NCBI GenBank assembly: GCA_045599645.1
Contig: JAZRWI010000015.1
Span: 1 to 43,181, forward strand
Length of the DNA stretch: 43,181 nt
Origin: RUG334 sp045599645
Lineage (GTDB): Bacteria; Muiribacteriota; Ozemobacteria; Ozemobacterales; Ozemobacteraceae
Direction: 5' to 3'
The position numbers and the translations under genes were made by a program. A model generated the notes under the pieces. That model ran no database searches. It was not told where the DNA came from and was given only the letters and a program-made list of their open reading frames with translations. Below, in pieces: positions 1 through 8,860 of the stretch. Within the stretch, counting starts at the first letter, position 1; each line of letters starts with the position of its first letter.

Positions 1-175
1 CCGAGAAAAAATTTTCCATTATCCATTATCAATTTTCAATTCTCAATTTAGGCTTTAGCACAGACTTGGTGAAACAGTAGCAAAACAAAACAAAAAATTA
101 TGCATTATGAATTATGCATTATGCATTAGCTATCGGCTACCAGCTATCAGCGGGAGAAAACAGCCGCAGGCTAAT
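1..175. repeat. Low-complexity and degenerate dispersed repeat
   Basis: The first 60 bases repeat CCATTATC/CAATTTTCAATT-like words. Bases 101-127 repeat ATTATGCATTATG-like words. Bases 127-170 carry AGCTATCGGC, CAGCTATCAGC and GAGAAAACAGCC words. The same words recur at 21.84-21.96 kb, 34.42-34.46 kb and 38.21-38.34 kb, so this is a dispersed repeat family and not coding sequence. It lies just downstream of the methyltransferase gene. Confidence 0.6.
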
Positions 176-781
176 TCATTGTTTATACCATGCTAGCCAG
201 AAACCATGCTTAGGTTTGTTAATTAGTTCAGCTTTTCCACCTATTTTATTCATTATGGCTAATGTGGAGTCTATATCTATTTTGGGTTTAGGATTTTTAT
301 AACCAAGCTTATCATAATAATCAAAAATTTGTTTTATGATTTCTTCTGGAGTAGAAATGCCATAGCCTCCACCAAGTAGTGCAAAACCCGACGGCTTCAT
401 TATTTTATATATATTTTCTAAAGATTTTTCTAAATTATTCCAAAAAAACATAGACCCACGACTTATTACTATGTCTTGAGATTCGTTTTTTAAGGGTATA
501 TTATCTGCATTTGCACAAAATAATTGAAGATTTTTGGCAGATATATTTCTTTCTTTTGCTCTTAAAAGCATATCAAGAGATATATCTACACCTGAAACCT
601 GCTTGAAATTTTCCTTTAAAAGTTGCTGTATTATAAACCCTGGACCTGTTCCAATTTCGATTATGTTTCTTCCTAGAAAAGACTTCTGGTAATAATTCTT
701 TAAATCCTGTATAAGATAAGGATAAATTTCACCTATAACAGATAAGGCTATTCTTTCGTAATGGTCGCTTTGTTTATTCAT
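176..781 (-). CDS. Class I SAM-dependent methyltransferase
   Basis: A 201-residue cytoplasmic protein with a Rossmann-type methyltransferase fold. Motif I is visible as IIEIGTGPGF near residues 40-49, an acidic GVDIS follows at the end of beta-2, and NADNIPL marks the motif II/III region. This is the generic methyltransferase-11/25 type; its substrate cannot be read from sequence. The start is an ATG with no Shine-Dalgarno sequence, but a perfect TATAAT lies on the minus strand (788-793) only 6 bases upstream, so the mRNA may be leaderless. It is transcribed away from the regulator at 871. The C-terminus ends in a degenerate repeat tract but looks complete for the family. Confidence 0.8.
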   Translation of the reverse strand: MNKQSDHYERIALSVIGEIYPYLIQDLKNYYQKSFLGRNIIEIGTGPGFIIQQLLKENFKQVSGVDISLDMLLRAKERNISAKNLQLFCANADNIPLKNESQDIVISRGSMFFWNNLEKSLENIYKIMKPSGFALLGGGYGISTPEEIIKQIFDYYDKLGYKNPKPKIDIDSTLAIMNKIGGKAELINKPKHGFWLAWYKQ

Positions 782-870
782 ATCAGCATTATAACATATT
801 TTAAAAATTATTGAAATTTGCTATCTAATACTACTTTGCGTGTGATATAATGTATTTTGAAGGAATAATC

Positions 871-1488
871 ATGTCTGAACAAGAACAACTGCTTAATTTA
901 AAAGATGTATCTGCATTATTAAAGATTAATACTGAAGTATTAAGAAGATGGCTCAGATCTGGTAAATTACCAGGTTTAAAAGTTGGAAGTGATTGGCGAG
1001 TTAAGTATTCTGACCTTGAGCCGATGCTTACTTCAACAAAAGATAATGCTAAAATTATTAATAAAAAGTCTATGAATTCCTTAAAGAAGATGTCTAATGC
1101 GTCTCCTAAGTGGTTAGAATATTCTGGCTTACCCAGATTTTTGAATGATAAGCATGGTCCTGAAGCTTGGCCTATTTTTAAAAAGCTTCTTGAATTAGAT
1201 TTTGATGCTGGTCGTCCTGCAGACAGATTAGTTGAATACAATATTGATTTATTGGCTGAGATTACTGGCTATGATATTGATTTTGTCGAAAACGTCCTGA
1301 AATTATTAGCTGCAGACGGTTATATAACTTTAAGTTCTTCTGGTGAACATATGCTTTTCAGCATCATTACACCAATAAGAACACCTAAACTTATTTTGGA
1401 TATAGATTATTCAAATGGCGGTGTAAAAGGTGCTCCTTCTCCAGCACTTAATAATCCTTGTTTAAGAAGATATTTGGAGTCAAAATAA
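871..1488 (+). CDS. Excisionase/MerR-like HTH regulator with C-terminal winged-helix-like domain
   Basis: About 205 residues. The N-terminus (about residues 7-55) matches the helix-turn-helix 'excisionase' class: LNLKDVSALLKI, then LRRWLRSGKLPG and a KVGSDWRV wing. The middle (about 90-155) reads like a second winged helix of the kind seen in replication initiators (LLAEITGYDIDFVENVLKLL). That part is inference. An upstream in-frame ATG at 850 overlaps the -10 box TATAAT (846-851), so the ATG at 871 with AAGGA 6 bases upstream is preferred. The next gene starts 1 base after its stop, which suggests co-transcription. Its target is unknown. Confidence 0.65.
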   Translation: MSEQEQLLNLKDVSALLKINTEVLRRWLRSGKLPGLKVGSDWRVKYSDLEPMLTSTKDNAKIINKKSMNSLKKMSNASPKWLEYSGLPRFLNDKHGPEAWPIFKKLLELDFDAGRPADRLVEYNIDLLAEITGYDIDFVENVLKLLAADGYITLSSSGEHMLFSIITPIRTPKLILDIDYSNGGVKGAPSPALNNPCLRRYLESK

Positions 1489-1489
1489 T

Positions 1490-2107
1490 ATGAGCAATAA
1501 TGAAGAAAATGAATTAGAAAAAAAAGAAACAATTAATATTGATAATAGCTTGAATGAAACAGTTTCTGAACCAGAACCAGAAAAAAAATACGACGATGAA
1601 TATTCAAAGAAACCTTCAATGTATGAATATGGTACAAAATACAGAAATGATAATTTGTTTGAATATATCTGTTCTGTTTTATATGTAATACTAATTGCAG
1701 GGGTTTTCTTAAAATTTGTTCCAATTTGTGAAGGGAATTGGTTTACAATTGGAATGGGTAAATTAGTATTATTGGGTTCTGTATTTGGTATTGTAGCAAT
1801 TCTCAAAAAGAATTACTTTGCTGCGTTTTTTATTAGCTTATTTGCATTCTTTTTCCTTTTCCATGAAATAATAATATTCTACGATGATTATGCAATTAAA
1901 CTGGGTAAGGAATTGAATCCGGGCGGAGTTTTCAGATCTGTATTAGAAGTATATAGAGATGCTTTTAGTGCTAAATGTGGTGCTTTCTGGTCATTAATCG
2001 GTTCAGGATTATCTTTAATACTAATTTGTGTTGCCTGGATAAAAAATATAGTTTCTGAAAATATTAAATTTGGTAAACCTGAAATAGAATCAAAAGTAAT
2101 CGCATAA
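1490..2107 (+). CDS. Multi-pass membrane protein of unknown function
   Basis: 205 residues. An acidic, low-complexity cytoplasmic N-terminus (about 1-55) is followed by roughly four hydrophobic segments (about 58-75, 85-103, 108-126 and 160-182). No family is recognised. The GGAG Shine-Dalgarno sits inside the end of the HTH gene and the two genes are 1 base apart, so translation is probably coupled and they form a two-gene operon ending at the terminator at 2121. A regulator with a membrane partner is a common sensing arrangement, but nothing here shows what is sensed. Confidence 0.6.
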   Translation: MSNNEENELEKKETINIDNSLNETVSEPEPEKKYDDEYSKKPSMYEYGTKYRNDNLFEYICSVLYVILIAGVFLKFVPICEGNWFTIGMGKLVLLGSVFGIVAILKKNYFAAFFISLFAFFFLFHEIIIFYDDYAIKLGKELNPGGVFRSVLEVYRDAFSAKCGAFWSLIGSGLSLILICVAWIKNIVSENIKFGKPEIESKVIA

Positions 2108-2120
2108 ATTGCATAATAAA

Positions 2121-2147
2121 AAAGGCTACCCATATGGTAGCCTTTTA
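2121..2147. terminator. Bidirectional intrinsic terminator
   Basis: AAAGGCTACC, a CATAT-containing loop and GGTAGCCTTTT form a 9-10 bp stem flanked by A and T runs. It separates the convergent membrane-protein gene and the HAD nucleotidase gene. Confidence 0.85.
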
Positions 2148-2149
2148 TA

Positions 2150-3535
2150 TTAATTAGGATCGTGAGCAAGGAATCTTCTTTGAGATCTGAAATATTTGTA
2201 AGGTGAGTAGTAATAAAGGTTAGCTATACCAGACATATAAATACATGCATATCTTTCAACCAAGGTTGCAAATCTTGACAGCTCATTACCAGCTCTCATA
2301 ACTTCTCCCCAATATGGGTTAAAGCCTACTTGACTTTCTGTAATCAAATTACGTAATTCATCATCCAGCTTCATCATTTTTTCTTTTATTTCTTCCCACT
2401 TTTGTCGGTTAACAGAAGCGTTTTCCTTTAACCAGAGCTTTTCTCTATAACCAAGAGAAATATCTTCCAGCTTTTCTTTTTCAGCCATTTTCTTGGCGAT
2501 GAGTTTGTGTATTTCCTGGGTTTTTTCTAATATTGGAACTTCCTGCTCGAGTTCTTGAACCACTAATCCGGTTCTCCAGCCAATTGTTTCCTTTAAAGTA
2601 ACTACGTCACCGAGAATATGGTCGCCTAGGTATAGTATTTCAGAAGGATCTATTCCGAAATTCTTTTCAAGATATGCTGCATTACCACCTTGATAGATTC
2701 CGCCCCATTCCAAAGCACCATAAAAATTAGATAATAAACCAGTTTCTGGGTCTACTTTAAGGAAGAAATTTCTTCCTGTAAAGAACTCTGGTTTATTTGC
2801 TGCTACAACTATTATATCGAATACTTTTTGCCATGGAAATTTTATGAATTTACCAAAGCAATGCTCCATGACTTTGGTGCTGTAGTTGTAATCGGAATTT
2901 GTAATTAGAGCCAATTTCTTTCCAAAGCGCTTAAATTTGAGAAGGGCTTCTACAATTCGCTTGTCTGGAATAAGATATTTTTCAGGATTATTTACAACAT
3001 CACCTTTTAATTCTGGTTCAAAGTGAGCACTGTTTAAACATTTTCTTACTTCTTCAAAAATACGTTTATACTGTGGGGTCTTTTCTATTTTGTCATAGTA
3101 ATCAACAAGCTGTGCGAATAAACAACCTTCCGCTTTTGAGAACATTGTATGGACAATATAGTATCTTTTATCTGAGAAATCGATACTTCTGACTCCATAT
3201 TTCTTTTTATGTTCTTCATAATCCAGAAATCTAGTTCCATGAGAAGAAGTTCTTACAAAACCGTATCGATTAACCTTAAGAAAATCGCCTGTCTCAGTAT
3301 CTATTACAACGCCTCTTATGATGAAGTCTTTGTCAAAAACAAAATCGTCAATTTCTTTTGGATAATTGAAATCTTTTATAAGTTTTCTTTTTATTATGGA
3401 ATAAGCTTTTTCTTCGAAAGCTGGAACATTGTATGTAACCAATGTATAGTCCATATCAAAGCCAATAAGCTTGATTGTGTTCATGTTTAAGGTTCTGTTT
3501 ACGAAAACCTTGTTTTTACTATCTATATTTTTCAT
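2150..3535 (-). CDS. HAD-IG family 5'-nucleotidase
   Basis: 461 residues, the usual length for the cytosolic IMP/GMP-type 5'-nucleotidase (NT5C2-like) branch of the HAD superfamily. Motif I is GFDMDYTLVTYN near residues 25-36, with nucleophile Asp and acid/base Asp both present. Motif II is in ALITNSDYNYS and motif IV in ILYLGDHILGDV. Family knowledge says these enzymes dephosphorylate purine nucleoside monophosphates. The start ATG has AAAGG about 6 bases upstream. A charged helical stretch (about 360-410) follows the catalytic core. It stands alone, divergent from the small ORF at 3588. Confidence 0.85.
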   Translation of the reverse strand: MKNIDSKNKVFVNRTLNMNTIKLIGFDMDYTLVTYNVPAFEEKAYSIIKRKLIKDFNYPKEIDDFVFDKDFIIRGVVIDTETGDFLKVNRYGFVRTSSHGTRFLDYEEHKKKYGVRSIDFSDKRYYIVHTMFSKAEGCLFAQLVDYYDKIEKTPQYKRIFEEVRKCLNSAHFEPELKGDVVNNPEKYLIPDKRIVEALLKFKRFGKKLALITNSDYNYSTKVMEHCFGKFIKFPWQKVFDIIVVAANKPEFFTGRNFFLKVDPETGLLSNFYGALEWGGIYQGGNAAYLEKNFGIDPSEILYLGDHILGDVVTLKETIGWRTGLVVQELEQEVPILEKTQEIHKLIAKKMAEKEKLEDISLGYREKLWLKENASVNRQKWEEIKEKMMKLDDELRNLITESQVGFNPYWGEVMRAGNELSRFATLVERYACIYMSGIANLYYYSPYKYFRSQRRFLAHDPN

Positions 3536-3587
3536 ATAAAACCTTTATGCATTGAAAGTAATCTGATTATATGATAATTATAATACT

Positions 3588-3779
3588 ATGAAAAAAGTAA
3601 ATTTCTTTAATTTTCCATCAGTTAGTATCAATGTTAACAATGATACGGGAACAAGCAAAAGAATAAGTTCTACAAAAAATAGAACTCATATTAAAATTAC
3701 TACTTTTTCTTCTTGGTGTAAATCGGCCAAATTAAAAAACGAAAAATTTAATGTTAAAGTAGTTTTTAAAGCTGAATAA
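3588..3779 (+). CDS. Small basic protein, hypothetical
   Basis: A 63-residue Lys/Asn/Ser-rich ORF beginning MKKVNFFNFPSV, not recognised. It fits exactly between a -10 box (TATAAT at 3579-3584, 3 bases before the ATG) and a strong terminator at 3783, so the locus is clearly a transcription unit. With the -10 this close, the transcript would start at or inside the first codon. It is therefore either a leaderless small gene or a short noncoding RNA whose ORF is fortuitous. Confidence 0.4.
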   Translation: MKKVNFFNFPSVSINVNNDTGTSKRISSTKNRTHIKITTFSSWCKSAKLKNEKFNVKVVFKAE

Positions 3780-3782
3780 AAA

Positions 3783-3810
3783 AAGGCTCCAATAAGGAGC
3801 CTTTTTTTTA
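3783..3810. terminator. Bidirectional intrinsic terminator
   Basis: The GGCTCC/GGAGCC stem (3785-3801, loop AATAA) is flanked by A and T runs. It serves the small ORF on plus and the amidohydrolase pair on minus. Confidence 0.9.
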
Positions 3811-3816
3811 TTCAGG

Positions 3817-4980
3817 TTAGCATTGTTCTACTTTTAAATCATCGGAATAAACGAATAAGTCACCATTTACGGTTAAAGCTTCCATTTTTGAGCGAATGTC
3901 TAATGGATGACCAGAGAATAGGGCTAAATCGCCGTCATAACCTTTGCTTATTTTACCTATTCTATCACTTAAACCAAGTATATCAGCCGGGATAGATGTT
4001 ATTGATGCTAGTGCTCTTCGTTCATCTAAGCCGTATTGAATGGCCATAGCTGCAGCAACACGTAATGTTTCAATTGGAAGACCTGGATAATCGCAGGTTA
4101 ATGCTAACTTTACGCCGGCATCCATAAGGATTTTTGCGCTTTCAAAGGTTTTATCGTTAAGCTCATATCTTAGTCTTGGTATTAGAGTTGGTCCTAATAC
4201 AACCGGTATATTCTTTTCTGCAAGTATGTCTGCTATCAAATGTGCTTCTGTTCCGTATTCAATAACTAGCTTAAGGTTAAATTCCTCAGCTATTCTAATT
4301 GCGGAAAGAATGTCTTCAGCTCTATGAGCGCAAGCACGCAAAGGAACTTCACCTTCAATTAGTGGAAGTAGTGCTTCCAATTCTATTTCTCGGTCTCGTG
4401 TAGACCTCTTAGATTGAATGTCTGTGCGATAATCCTGGGCTTTCATGAGCATTTCTCTGATAGCTGCTGCTATTCCCATTCTTGTAGCAGTTGAAGTATG
4501 ATTCATTCTGCCATTTTGCTTGGGAAGCTCGCCGAATGAAGCAAGAATACCAGCTTGTTCTACTATCAGACCAACATCAGCTGAATTCCCATTAGTTTTG
4601 AGAATTGAGCAAATCCCAGCTAGAGGAATATCTGAAGCAGGGCATACAAGACAGGTTGACACACCTGCACGTCTTGCATCATCCAAGGCTTTATCACGCA
4701 TCTTTATCCCATCTAATGGTCTAAGCTGAGGTGTAAAGTCGGCATACTCTTCAGATGAATCATCAACAGGGTATGTACTGTCAGCAAGCCCAATATGGCT
4801 ATGTGCGTCTATTAAACCAGGAATTAAGTATTTCTGATTGCATTCTATTACTTGGTCAGCATTTTTATGAATGCTGGAACCGACCATGGTAATTTCGCCA
4901 TTTTCCACTAGAACCTTCTGGCTTGGGAAGAACATGCCGTCTTTTACTATACGGACATTATTGAATATAATTGATGGCAT
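3817..4980 (-). CDS. Amidohydrolase-superfamily protein (second of a paralogous pair)
   Basis: 387 residues with the dihydroorotase/imidazolonepropionase-like TIM-barrel layout: DAHSHIGL (HxH metal motif), CAHRAEDI, TEAHL and a late CDYPGLP carrying the barrel-end Asp. It is a paralog of the gene at 4991. It differs at one conserved spot, where DHCTEGHL of the partner reads EYGTEAHL here, losing one His. Substrate unknown; a cyclic amide or imide is the family expectation. The RBS AGAGGA lies inside the end of the upstream gene, 10 bases of spacer apart, so the two are co-transcribed and perhaps form a heteromer. Confidence 0.75.
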   Translation of the reverse strand: MPSIIFNNVRIVKDGMFFPSQKVLVENGEITMVGSSIHKNADQVIECNQKYLIPGLIDAHSHIGLADSTYPVDDSSEEYADFTPQLRPLDGIKMRDKALDDARRAGVSTCLVCPASDIPLAGICSILKTNGNSADVGLIVEQAGILASFGELPKQNGRMNHTSTATRMGIAAAIREMLMKAQDYRTDIQSKRSTRDREIELEALLPLIEGEVPLRACAHRAEDILSAIRIAEEFNLKLVIEYGTEAHLIADILAEKNIPVVLGPTLIPRLRYELNDKTFESAKILMDAGVKLALTCDYPGLPIETLRVAAAMAIQYGLDERRALASITSIPADILGLSDRIGKISKGYDGDLALFSGHPLDIRSKMEALTVNGDLFVYSDDLKVEQC

Positions 4981-4990
4981 CTATATTCCT

Positions 4991-6178
4991 CTATTCTTCG
5001 TCTAATGCCTTTTCACCGTCTATGAATACTAAGACTGGTTTTGATCTGGTATCAAGAGGATGACCGTCCCAAACTGCAACATCAGCATCAAAGCCAGTTT
5101 CTATTTTGCCTAGTCTTTTGTCCAAGCCGAGTATGATTGCTGGATTTTCTGTTAAAGCCTTAATAGCCTTATTTTCATCCATACCATAGCGAACTGCCAT
5201 TGAAGCTGCAATACTTAAGGTTTCTATAGGAAGAACCGGATAATCTGTTGTGAAGGCTACTGTGCAGCCGGCATCAGATAATATTTTGGGAGTAGCAAAT
5301 GTTTTATGAGCTACTTCTGGCTTTTTACGAGATGTCATAGTAGGGCCTATAACAGTTTTGGCTTTCCACTTACCAAGTTCTTTAGCAATGAGATGACCTT
5401 CCGTACAGTGGTCGAAAACTATATCTATGTTGAATTCCTGTGCAATGCGGTAAGCTGTAATAATATCATCTGCCTGATGGGCATGGCATCTTGCTGGAAT
5501 CTTGCCTTCCAATAGAGGAATAAGAGCTTCAAGCTTTATATCTCTATCTTTGAATTCCTTATTTTTCTTTTTCTTCATATAGTCCTGAGCTTTCATAAGA
5601 TATTCTCTTATTACTGCAGCAGTGCCCATACGAGTGCAAGGGAACTTTTTCTGATCTCCGTAAACGCGCTTTGGATTTTCACCATAGGCAAATTTCATAG
5701 CGCAGCTTTCTCTGATGCAAGCTTCATCAATGATATTTCCCTTCATTTTTACGATACAAGCCTGACCACCAATAGGATTTGCAGAACCAGGAGTAATCAT
5801 TGCTGTAGTTATACCGCCTCTTACTGCGTCTTTAATTGATTGGTCACGCATTTTTACTGCGTCGTATGCTCTAATCTGTGGAGTAATTAATCCAAATATT
5901 TCGTTAGTATCGCTATCAAATCCGCCAATACCGTCTTGTTCAAGAGTTAAGTGTGTATGTGGATCTATGAAACCTGGGACAATATATTTCCCTGAGCAAT
6001 CTATGGTTTCTGAAATTTCTTCTGTTTTCTTTTTGGAAGCAGGGGCTGCCTTAGATTTTTTAGCCTTTGTTGAAGCAATAATAATTTCGGAAATTTTGCC
6101 ATTTTCTAAGACTAATTTTTCCAATTCCTGGAATTTGCCCTGATAAAATACTTGTCCTTTTTCAATGACAGTTTTCAT
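4991..6178 (-). CDS. Amidohydrolase-superfamily protein (first of a paralogous pair)
   Basis: 395 residues. HxH motif in DPHTHLTL, then CHAHQADDI, DHCTEGHL and TTDYPVLP supply the expected His and Asp metal ligands. A Lys/Ala-rich insert (about residues 39-57) lies in the N-terminal beta-sandwich. The closest general types are imidazolonepropionase-like and dihydroorotase-like metal-dependent hydrolases; the reaction is not determined. The start has AAAGGGG 9 bases upstream. It leads a two-gene operon with its paralog and terminates at 3783. Confidence 0.75.
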   Translation of the reverse strand: MKTVIEKGQVFYQGKFQELEKLVLENGKISEIIIASTKAKKSKAAPASKKKTEEISETIDCSGKYIVPGFIDPHTHLTLEQDGIGGFDSDTNEIFGLITPQIRAYDAVKMRDQSIKDAVRGGITTAMITPGSANPIGGQACIVKMKGNIIDEACIRESCAMKFAYGENPKRVYGDQKKFPCTRMGTAAVIREYLMKAQDYMKKKKNKEFKDRDIKLEALIPLLEGKIPARCHAHQADDIITAYRIAQEFNIDIVFDHCTEGHLIAKELGKWKAKTVIGPTMTSRKKPEVAHKTFATPKILSDAGCTVAFTTDYPVLPIETLSIAASMAVRYGMDENKAIKALTENPAIILGLDKRLGKIETGFDADVAVWDGHPLDTRSKPVLVFIDGEKALDEE

Positions 6179-6356
6179 GTAATAGAACCCCTTTCAAAAA
6201 AAGAAATAAATAATACTTAACTTTTCACACTCAAACAAAATAATTATACAATAATTAATCATGCTATTCAATATTAAATACTAGTATAATACGTGGTATA
6301 AGTCATAAATTCGGTATTGATAAGTAATTAATAAGTAATTAATGTTGCTTATAGTC

Positions 6357-6386
6357 TTGACACAAAAATGTATGGATGTTTATAAT
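6357..6386 (+). promoter_or_regulatory. Consensus sigma-70 promoter abutting an ATG
   Basis: TTGACA (6357-6362), an 18-base spacer and TATAAT (6381-6386). The predicted start of transcription falls at or next to the ATG at 6394, which implies a leaderless mRNA. Confidence 0.8.
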
Positions 6387-6393
6387 AAAAGTG

Positions 6394-6741
6394 ATGAAGA
6401 GATTATTTTTACCAATAATATTTATCGTTGGTGTTGTCTTAATGGGTTGTGATGAGGCAAACAATACTGTTTCTTCTAATAGTGATAAAACAGTTAATAC
6501 CTCTATGACCAATAATATCTCTTTGCATTCTAACAAAGTGGCTTCTAATGCTTCTCCAGAACAGATTGAAAAAAATGTATTGGAAGAGGCTCAAAGAAAT
6601 TATCAAAATTCATACAATGAATATGTCAGATGTCTCAGAGAAAAAGGGCCACAGACGATTGAGACTTTGCAGGCGCTGACTCAATACCAAAAGCATTACC
6701 AGATTTATCAGATGCTTTTAAATGCTGAAACAAAAGAATAA
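6394..6741 (+). CDS. Small lipoprotein, hypothetical
   Basis: About 115 residues. A Lys/Arg start, a hydrophobic segment and the lipobox LMGC near residues 16-19 predict SPII processing and a lipid-anchored mature protein. The mature part starts Ser/Asn-rich and becomes a charged helix (about 60-115). An ATG at 6376 lies inside the promoter, so the start is set at 6394, immediately after the -10 box with no SD. A strong terminator follows at 6755, making this a monocistronic unit. Function unknown. Confidence 0.7.
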   Translation: MKRLFLPIIFIVGVVLMGCDEANNTVSSNSDKTVNTSMTNNISLHSNKVASNASPEQIEKNVLEEAQRNYQNSYNEYVRCLREKGPQTIETLQALTQYQKHYQIYQMLLNAETKE

Positions 6742-6754
6742 ATGCGATTAAAAA

Positions 6755-6790
6755 AATAACTGCGATTATAATTATCGCAGTTATTTTTTA
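6755..6790. terminator. Bidirectional intrinsic terminator
   Basis: AATAACTGCGAT and ATCGCAGTTATT (6755-6766 and 6774-6785) form a 12-bp stem followed by T-rich sequence. It lies between convergent genes. Confidence 0.9.
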
Positions 6791-8860
6791 TTAACTTATT
6801 TTTATTTCTTCAGCTTCTGTTGTTCGGTTCTTTCCAGCTGATTTACTTGCATACATTGCTGTATCAGAAGCTTTTATGAGTGAAGGCTTATCTAAGGCGT
6901 GAATTGGATAAGATGCTACACCAATACTGACTGTAACATGTAATTCACCAGAAGAGTGGGGCAATCCGAAGGAAGCTATATTCTTTCTTATTCTTTCAGC
7001 TGTCAAGAAAGCTTCTTCCGATTTGGTTTCTGGAAGAATGATACACATTTCTTCACCGCCGTATCTACAAGGTATGTCAATACCAGTTCTTACTGTTTCC
7101 TTTATTGATGCTGCAACCTTTTGAATTACCTGATCACCGACCTGATGGCCGTATGTATCGTTGAATTTCTTGAAATTATCAATATCAATCATTATAAGGC
7201 TGAGGTTTAGACCATATCTTCTAGCTCTGAGTAATTCTTCTGTAAGTCTTGCTTGGAAATATCTATGAACAAAAAGCTTTGTCATACCATCTGTGATTGA
7301 TAATTCATAAAGCTTATTGTTTTCGATAGTTACAGCTGCCTGACTGCCAATCAATGTGAGAAGTCTCAAGTCATTTTCATTGAATACTTGATTGTTCTTT
7401 TTATTTACAATGTTGATAACACCGATTGTACCTTCTTTAAATTTAAGAGGTGCGCAGATCAAACTGAATATGTCTTCAACAGGCATTAGGCTTCCAAAAT
7501 TCTTAAATCTGGAATCCTTAAAACCGTCATTACAAATAAGGCCTTCACCATCAAAAGCAACCTTGCCACAGATACCGGAACCTAATTTTATTGGTGTGCT
7601 TGAAACAGCTCTATAACGGCCGCCAGTAGCTACTTTAATGACAAGTTCATCTGTTGTGTCATCTAAGAGCATTATGGAACCACGTTCAGCCTGTAATATT
7701 TCTATTGCATGTGAAAGAATGAATTTAAGCAGGTCTTCTGAACTGGTAAAAAGATTAACTGCATTGCTGATTTCAAAGAGCGTGTTAAGCTCCTTCATGC
7801 GTAATTCTTTTTCTTCTTTTTCGGTTTTGATATTATGCACCATTTCAGTGAAGTTTTTGCTTAAAATACCAATTTCATCTTCTCTTTTTATATTATTGGT
7901 GATTTCAAGATTACCAGAGGCTACTTGCGAAGTGGTTTCAGCTAATTCATTGATTGGCTGGGCTATATTTACAGATAAAATATAACCAGTTGCTAATGCT
8001 AAAATTAGACCAAGTATACCAAAAGTAATAAAGTCATGACCCATTTTATTACCAAGTTCTTCATAGCCTTCGTCTGGTAACAAAATTTCTAGCTTTATAT
8101 CTTCATTTACTTTATTGGGTATAGCTGCACCTCTGACGAAAGAGCAGGATTTTCCCATTATGTTGATTGTGCCAGATTTTAATTCTGGATTTTCTAATGC
8201 TTTGCCGGTATTTCTTCTAGCATAAGCATCCATTTGGGTTGTAATCAGCTTTTTGTTATTATAGAAAATTGTGAAATCAGCGCCCGTTAAAGCTTTTAAT
8301 TTATCTGCAAAATCATTTTGGAGCTTCTGAGCATAAACAATGTGCTCAGGCTTTGCTGTTTTAATTTTTGTAACCATTGCAGCAGCAAATATCCAGACTT
8401 CATCATTTATTACATACATATTCACGCTTAATGGCGAATAACAGATAGTTGGTAAAATCATAAGGCTGAGAGCTTCTGATGAAAATTTTCCAACCTGTAG
8501 TCTTGCTACTGTCCTGTCTTCTACAAGAGCTATATAGTCTAAGTCAGATTTTAGAATTTCATTTTCAAAAATAGCTGATGTTTCTTTTGCAGGAAAATTG
8601 TTAAAGGCTAGATTGTCTATTTCAAAGTCTGTAAGAGTTTTTACGCGAAGCTTCAAGGTATCTAGTCTGTCTTCTAGTGTATCGCGTAAAAGGGAAGCTG
8701 CGTAGTTCAAGTCTTTGGTAATATTCTGTTGGGCTACAGTAGATGTTCTGTTTAATGAAATTATAGTAAGCACTGCCAAAGGCATTACAAGAATTAAGAT
8801 AAATAAAGCTATTATCTTAAATTTTAACTTTTTGCTATTTATAATTTCAGTAAATCGCAC
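6791..8860 (-). CDS. Membrane diguanylate cyclase: periplasmic sensor-HAMP-GAF-GGDEF
   Basis: 689 residues. TM1 about 16-38, a periplasmic sensor region about 40-275, TM2 about 281-303, HAMP about 303-355 (QPINELAETTSQVASGN), GAF about 370-510 and GGDEF about 525-680. The active-site loop is RYGGEEM near 599-605, a functional-type variant of GGDEF, so c-di-GMP synthesis from GTP is expected. The upstream segment reads RTGID in place of RxxD, so the usual product-inhibition site looks absent. The start codon is GTG and overlaps the end of the 5'-nucleotidase-like gene by 14 bases. That suggests translational coupling and a shared signalling role. Confidence 0.85.
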   Translation of the reverse strand: MRFTEIINSKKLKFKIIALFILILVMPLAVLTIISLNRTSTVAQQNITKDLNYAASLLRDTLEDRLDTLKLRVKTLTDFEIDNLAFNNFPAKETSAIFENEILKSDLDYIALVEDRTVARLQVGKFSSEALSLMILPTICYSPLSVNMYVINDEVWIFAAAMVTKIKTAKPEHIVYAQKLQNDFADKLKALTGADFTIFYNNKKLITTQMDAYARRNTGKALENPELKSGTINIMGKSCSFVRGAAIPNKVNEDIKLEILLPDEGYEELGNKMGHDFITFGILGLILALATGYILSVNIAQPINELAETTSQVASGNLEITNNIKREDEIGILSKNFTEMVHNIKTEKEEKELRMKELNTLFEISNAVNLFTSSEDLLKFILSHAIEILQAERGSIMLLDDTTDELVIKVATGGRYRAVSSTPIKLGSGICGKVAFDGEGLICNDGFKDSRFKNFGSLMPVEDIFSLICAPLKFKEGTIGVINIVNKKNNQVFNENDLRLLTLIGSQAAVTIENNKLYELSITDGMTKLFVHRYFQARLTEELLRARRYGLNLSLIMIDIDNFKKFNDTYGHQVGDQVIQKVAASIKETVRTGIDIPCRYGGEEMCIILPETKSEEAFLTAERIRKNIASFGLPHSSGELHVTVSIGVASYPIHALDKPSLIKASDTAMYASKSAGKNRTTEAEEIKIS

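Noticed and set aside
831..1241. 136-codon minus ORF opposite the HTH regulator
   Set aside because: Antisense shadow of a gene with a recognisable domain. No SD and no family resemblance.
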